Positions 7,001 to 8,791 of a stretch of DNA of 8,791 nucleotides are shown one piece after another. The DNA is taken from the NCBI GenBank assembly GCA_018065765.1, contig JAGHSR010000049.1, positions 1 through 8,791 of the forward strand. Direction: 5' to 3'. This DNA is from Candidatus Colicola coprequi (GTDB taxonomy: Bacteria > Bacteroidota > Bacteroidia > Bacteroidales > Paludibacteraceae). A program made the position numbers and the translations under genes. The first letter of the stretch is position 1, and each line of letters begins with the position of its first letter. The notes below the pieces were generated by a model. The model made no database searches, had not been told where the DNA came from, and worked only from the letters and a program-made list of their open reading frames with translations.

Positions 7001-8659
7001 ATGAAAAAAATCGAAACAAAAAAGGAAGTACAGTTCTCACTAGTCTATCGTGACATGTGGCAGTCTTCCGGTAAGTATGTGCCTCGTAGAGACCAACTCG
7101 CCAAAGTGGCTCCCGTTATCATCGACATGGGTTGCTTTGACCGCGTAGAAACCAACGGCGGCGCAAGCGAACAGGTCAATCTGCTCTACGGAGAGAACCC
7201 TAACCTTGCCGTTCGCACATTCACCAAGCCTTTCCGTGAGGCTGGTATCAAAACACACATGTTGGATCGTGGTTTGAACGCTCTGCGTATGAACCCCGTT
7301 CCTGCTGATGTACGTCAACTCATGTACCGCGTTAAACACGCTCAAGGAACCGACATTACACGTATCTTCTGCGGACTAAATGACCCTCGTAACATCATTC
7401 CGTCTATCAAGTGGGCTAAACAAGCCGGCATGACGGCTCAGGCTACGATGTGTATCACCTATTCCAAAGTACATACCGCTGAGTATTACATCAATCTGGC
7501 TGAACAACTCATCGAAGGAGGAGCGCAGGAAATCTGCTTGAAAGATATGGCAGGCGTAGGACGTCCCGCAATGTTGGGCACGATCGTGGCTGCTATCAAG
7601 GAGAAACACCCGGATATCATCATTCAATACCACGGTCACACCGGTCCCGGCTTCTCCGTTGCTTCCATGCTGGAGGTGGCTAAAGCAGGCGGCGATGTGT
7701 TGGACGTTGCTATGGAACCTCTCTCTTGGGGTAAGGTTCACCCGGATGTGATTACCATCCAAGCTATGCTGCGCGATGCAGGTTTCCTCGTTAAGGACAT
7801 CAACATGAAAGCTTATATGGAGGCTCGTAGCCTGACACAAGGTTTCATGGACGATTTCCTCGGCTACTGGATTGACCCCAAAAACAGCCTCATGACCTCC
7901 CTGCTCGTTGGTTGTGGTCTGCCGGGTGGTATGATGGGTTCACTCATGGCCGATCTCAAGGGTATGCACGCCGCTATCAACGCCAACCTGCGCAAGAACG
8001 GCAAGCATGAACTCAGCGAAGATGAACTGCTGGTTGAACTCTTTGACGAAGTACAACGCATCTGGCCTATGCTGGGCACGCCGTGTCTCGTAACACCGTT
8101 CTCACAGTATGTTAAGAACGCTGCCCTCATGAACCTCTACTCTAAGTCTATGGGCGAAAAACCGTTCACTCGCATGGATCCCGCTATGTGGGGAATGATA
8201 CTCGGCAAATCCGGTAAACTGCCCGGCGAATTGGCTCCGGAGATCATCGAACTCGCCAAGGAGAAAGGATTTGAATTCTACACCGGTGACCCACAAGCTC
8301 TCTACCCGGACGAGTTGCCTCGTTTCATCAAAGAGATGGAAGAGAACGGTTGGGAACGCGGTCAGGACGACGAAGAGCTGTTTGAGTTTGCTATGCACGA
8401 AAAACAGTACCGTGAGTTCAAATCGGGTCAAGCCAAAGAACAATTCAACAACGACCTCATTGAGCGCATGAAGAAAGCCGGCAAACCTATCCCACAGGAA
8501 CTCCTTCCGAAACCCAAAGAGGGCGAAGGTGACGAAGCAGCCATTGCTATGGCACTCAACCTGTACTACAACGCTCCGGCTACAACCTATTCCAGTGTAC
8601 CGCGCCGCCATGCAACCGACTGGAACCGCAAAAGTTTTGCAATGAACAATCTAATCTAA
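7001..8659 (+). CDS. Biotin-dependent carboxyltransferase subunit (OadA/PycB/transcarboxylase 5S-like), no biotin domain
   Basis: This 552-residue cytoplasmic enzyme has an N-terminal HMGL-like TIM barrel (about 10-290) followed by the conserved carboxylase domain PYC_OADA (about 300-480; GLPGGMMGSL, LGTPCLVTPFSQYV). Metal and catalytic residues are visible: D18 in YRDMWQS, K181 in LKDMAG (the lysine that is carbamylated in the family) and H211/H213 in HGH. Their spacing closely follows D23, K184, H215 and H217 of transcarboxylase 5S. Other family motifs are LNDPRN and VHTAEYY. The family moves CO2 between carboxybiotin and pyruvate/oxaloacetate. Odd points: the usual RDxHQS is RDMWQS, the usual GGATFD-type motif is GGASEQ, and there is no C-terminal biotin domain or MKM motif. 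A separate carrier protein must serve it if it is active as a carboxyltransferase. Pyruvate/oxaloacetate as substrate is inferred from the family. It starts 41 bp after the barrel gene with an A-rich leader and no clear promoter. serC follows 35 bp downstream. Confidence 0.85.
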   Translation: MKKIETKKEVQFSLVYRDMWQSSGKYVPRRDQLAKVAPVIIDMGCFDRVETNGGASEQVNLLYGENPNLAVRTFTKPFREAGIKTHMLDRGLNALRMNPVPADVRQLMYRVKHAQGTDITRIFCGLNDPRNIIPSIKWAKQAGMTAQATMCITYSKVHTAEYYINLAEQLIEGGAQEICLKDMAGVGRPAMLGTIVAAIKEKHPDIIIQYHGHTGPGFSVASMLEVAKAGGDVLDVAMEPLSWGKVHPDVITIQAMLRDAGFLVKDINMKAYMEARSLTQGFMDDFLGYWIDPKNSLMTSLLVGCGLPGGMMGSLMADLKGMHAAINANLRKNGKHELSEDELLVELFDEVQRIWPMLGTPCLVTPFSQYVKNAALMNLYSKSMGEKPFTRMDPAMWGMILGKSGKLPGELAPEIIELAKEKGFEFYTGDPQALYPDELPRFIKEMEENGWERGQDDEELFEFAMHEKQYREFKSGQAKEQFNNDLIERMKKAGKPIPQELLPKPKEGEGDEAAIAMALNLYYNAPATTYSSVPRRHATDWNRKSFAMNNLI

Positions 8660-8694
8660 TAATCATCTTTAAAATTACTAAAAAACACAAAAAA

Positions 8695-8791
8695 ATGAAA
8701 AAGTACAATTTCAATGCAGGTCCAAGTATCCTGCCACAAGAAGTAATTAAGCAAACCGCAGAGGCTGTGCTCGATTTCCAAGGTGAAGGTC
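8695..8791 (+). CDS. serC: Phosphoserine aminotransferase, 3' partial
   Basis: The visible 32 residues begin MKKYNFNAGPSILPQEVI, the characteristic N-terminus of SerC (FNAGPSxLP). SerC is a PLP-dependent class V aminotransferase that converts 3-phosphohydroxypyruvate and glutamate to phosphoserine in serine synthesis. It also acts in pyridoxal phosphate synthesis in some bacteria. The gene runs off the right edge; the family is usually about 360 residues long. The start is set by the motif, and the leader is A-rich (AAAAAACACAAAAAA) without a Shine-Dalgarno, as is usual in Bacteroidota. The 35-bp gap to the carboxyltransferase, with no terminator or promoter seen, suggests one transcript. serA often follows serC in related genomes but cannot be seen here. 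Confidence 0.93.
   Translation, partial: MKKYNFNAGPSILPQEVIKQTAEAVLDFQGEG

Overview
The window looks like chromosomal DNA of a member of the Bacteroidota, most likely order Bacteroidales. The evidence is a type IX secretion (T9SS) C-terminal sorting domain, two outer-membrane beta-barrel proteins, a promoter matching the Bacteroidota form (TTTG, 20 bp, TACCTTTG), and A-rich leaders without Shine-Dalgarno sequences before several genes. All five genes lie on the + strand. Nothing in the sequence identifies the genus.

Region 1 (1-4723) is a probable two-gene surface operon. The first gene is cut by the window's left edge. It encodes a very long, repeat-built exported protein: alternating InlB B-repeat-like (Listeria-Bacteroides, Flg_new) and MucBP-like modules, then five shorter InlB-like repeats, an Ig-like region, and a type A T9SS sorting domain. 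Two neighbouring modules are almost identical in DNA, which points to recent internal duplication. After 31 bp follows a 336-residue outer-membrane beta-barrel protein with a signal peptide, perhaps a partner of the surface protein.

Region 2 (4724-5042) is a 319-bp A+T-rich intergenic stretch that is unusually structured. Three 11-bp tandem repeats sit inside a perfect 15-bp inverted repeat. Further short inverted segments lie in nested order outside it. The arms resemble parS half-sites, and there is one exact DnaA-box match plus near matches. The right end holds a good Bacteroidota promoter with a 9+2+9 palindrome over its -33 element.

Region 3 (5043-6959) is a compact TonB-dependent-receptor-like outer-membrane protein that starts at a TTG codon and lacks the usual N-terminal carboxypeptidase-like domain. 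Region 4 (7001-8791) is metabolic. It holds a divergent biotin-dependent carboxyltransferase (oxaloacetate decarboxylase alpha / pyruvate carboxylase B / transcarboxylase 5S family) without its own biotin domain, then, 35 bp on, the start of serC (phosphoserine aminotransferase), cut by the right edge. The spacing suggests co-transcription.

The genes fall into two themes, surface proteins and central carbon/serine metabolism. No complete new multi-gene system is evident. The least explained element is the structured intergenic region.
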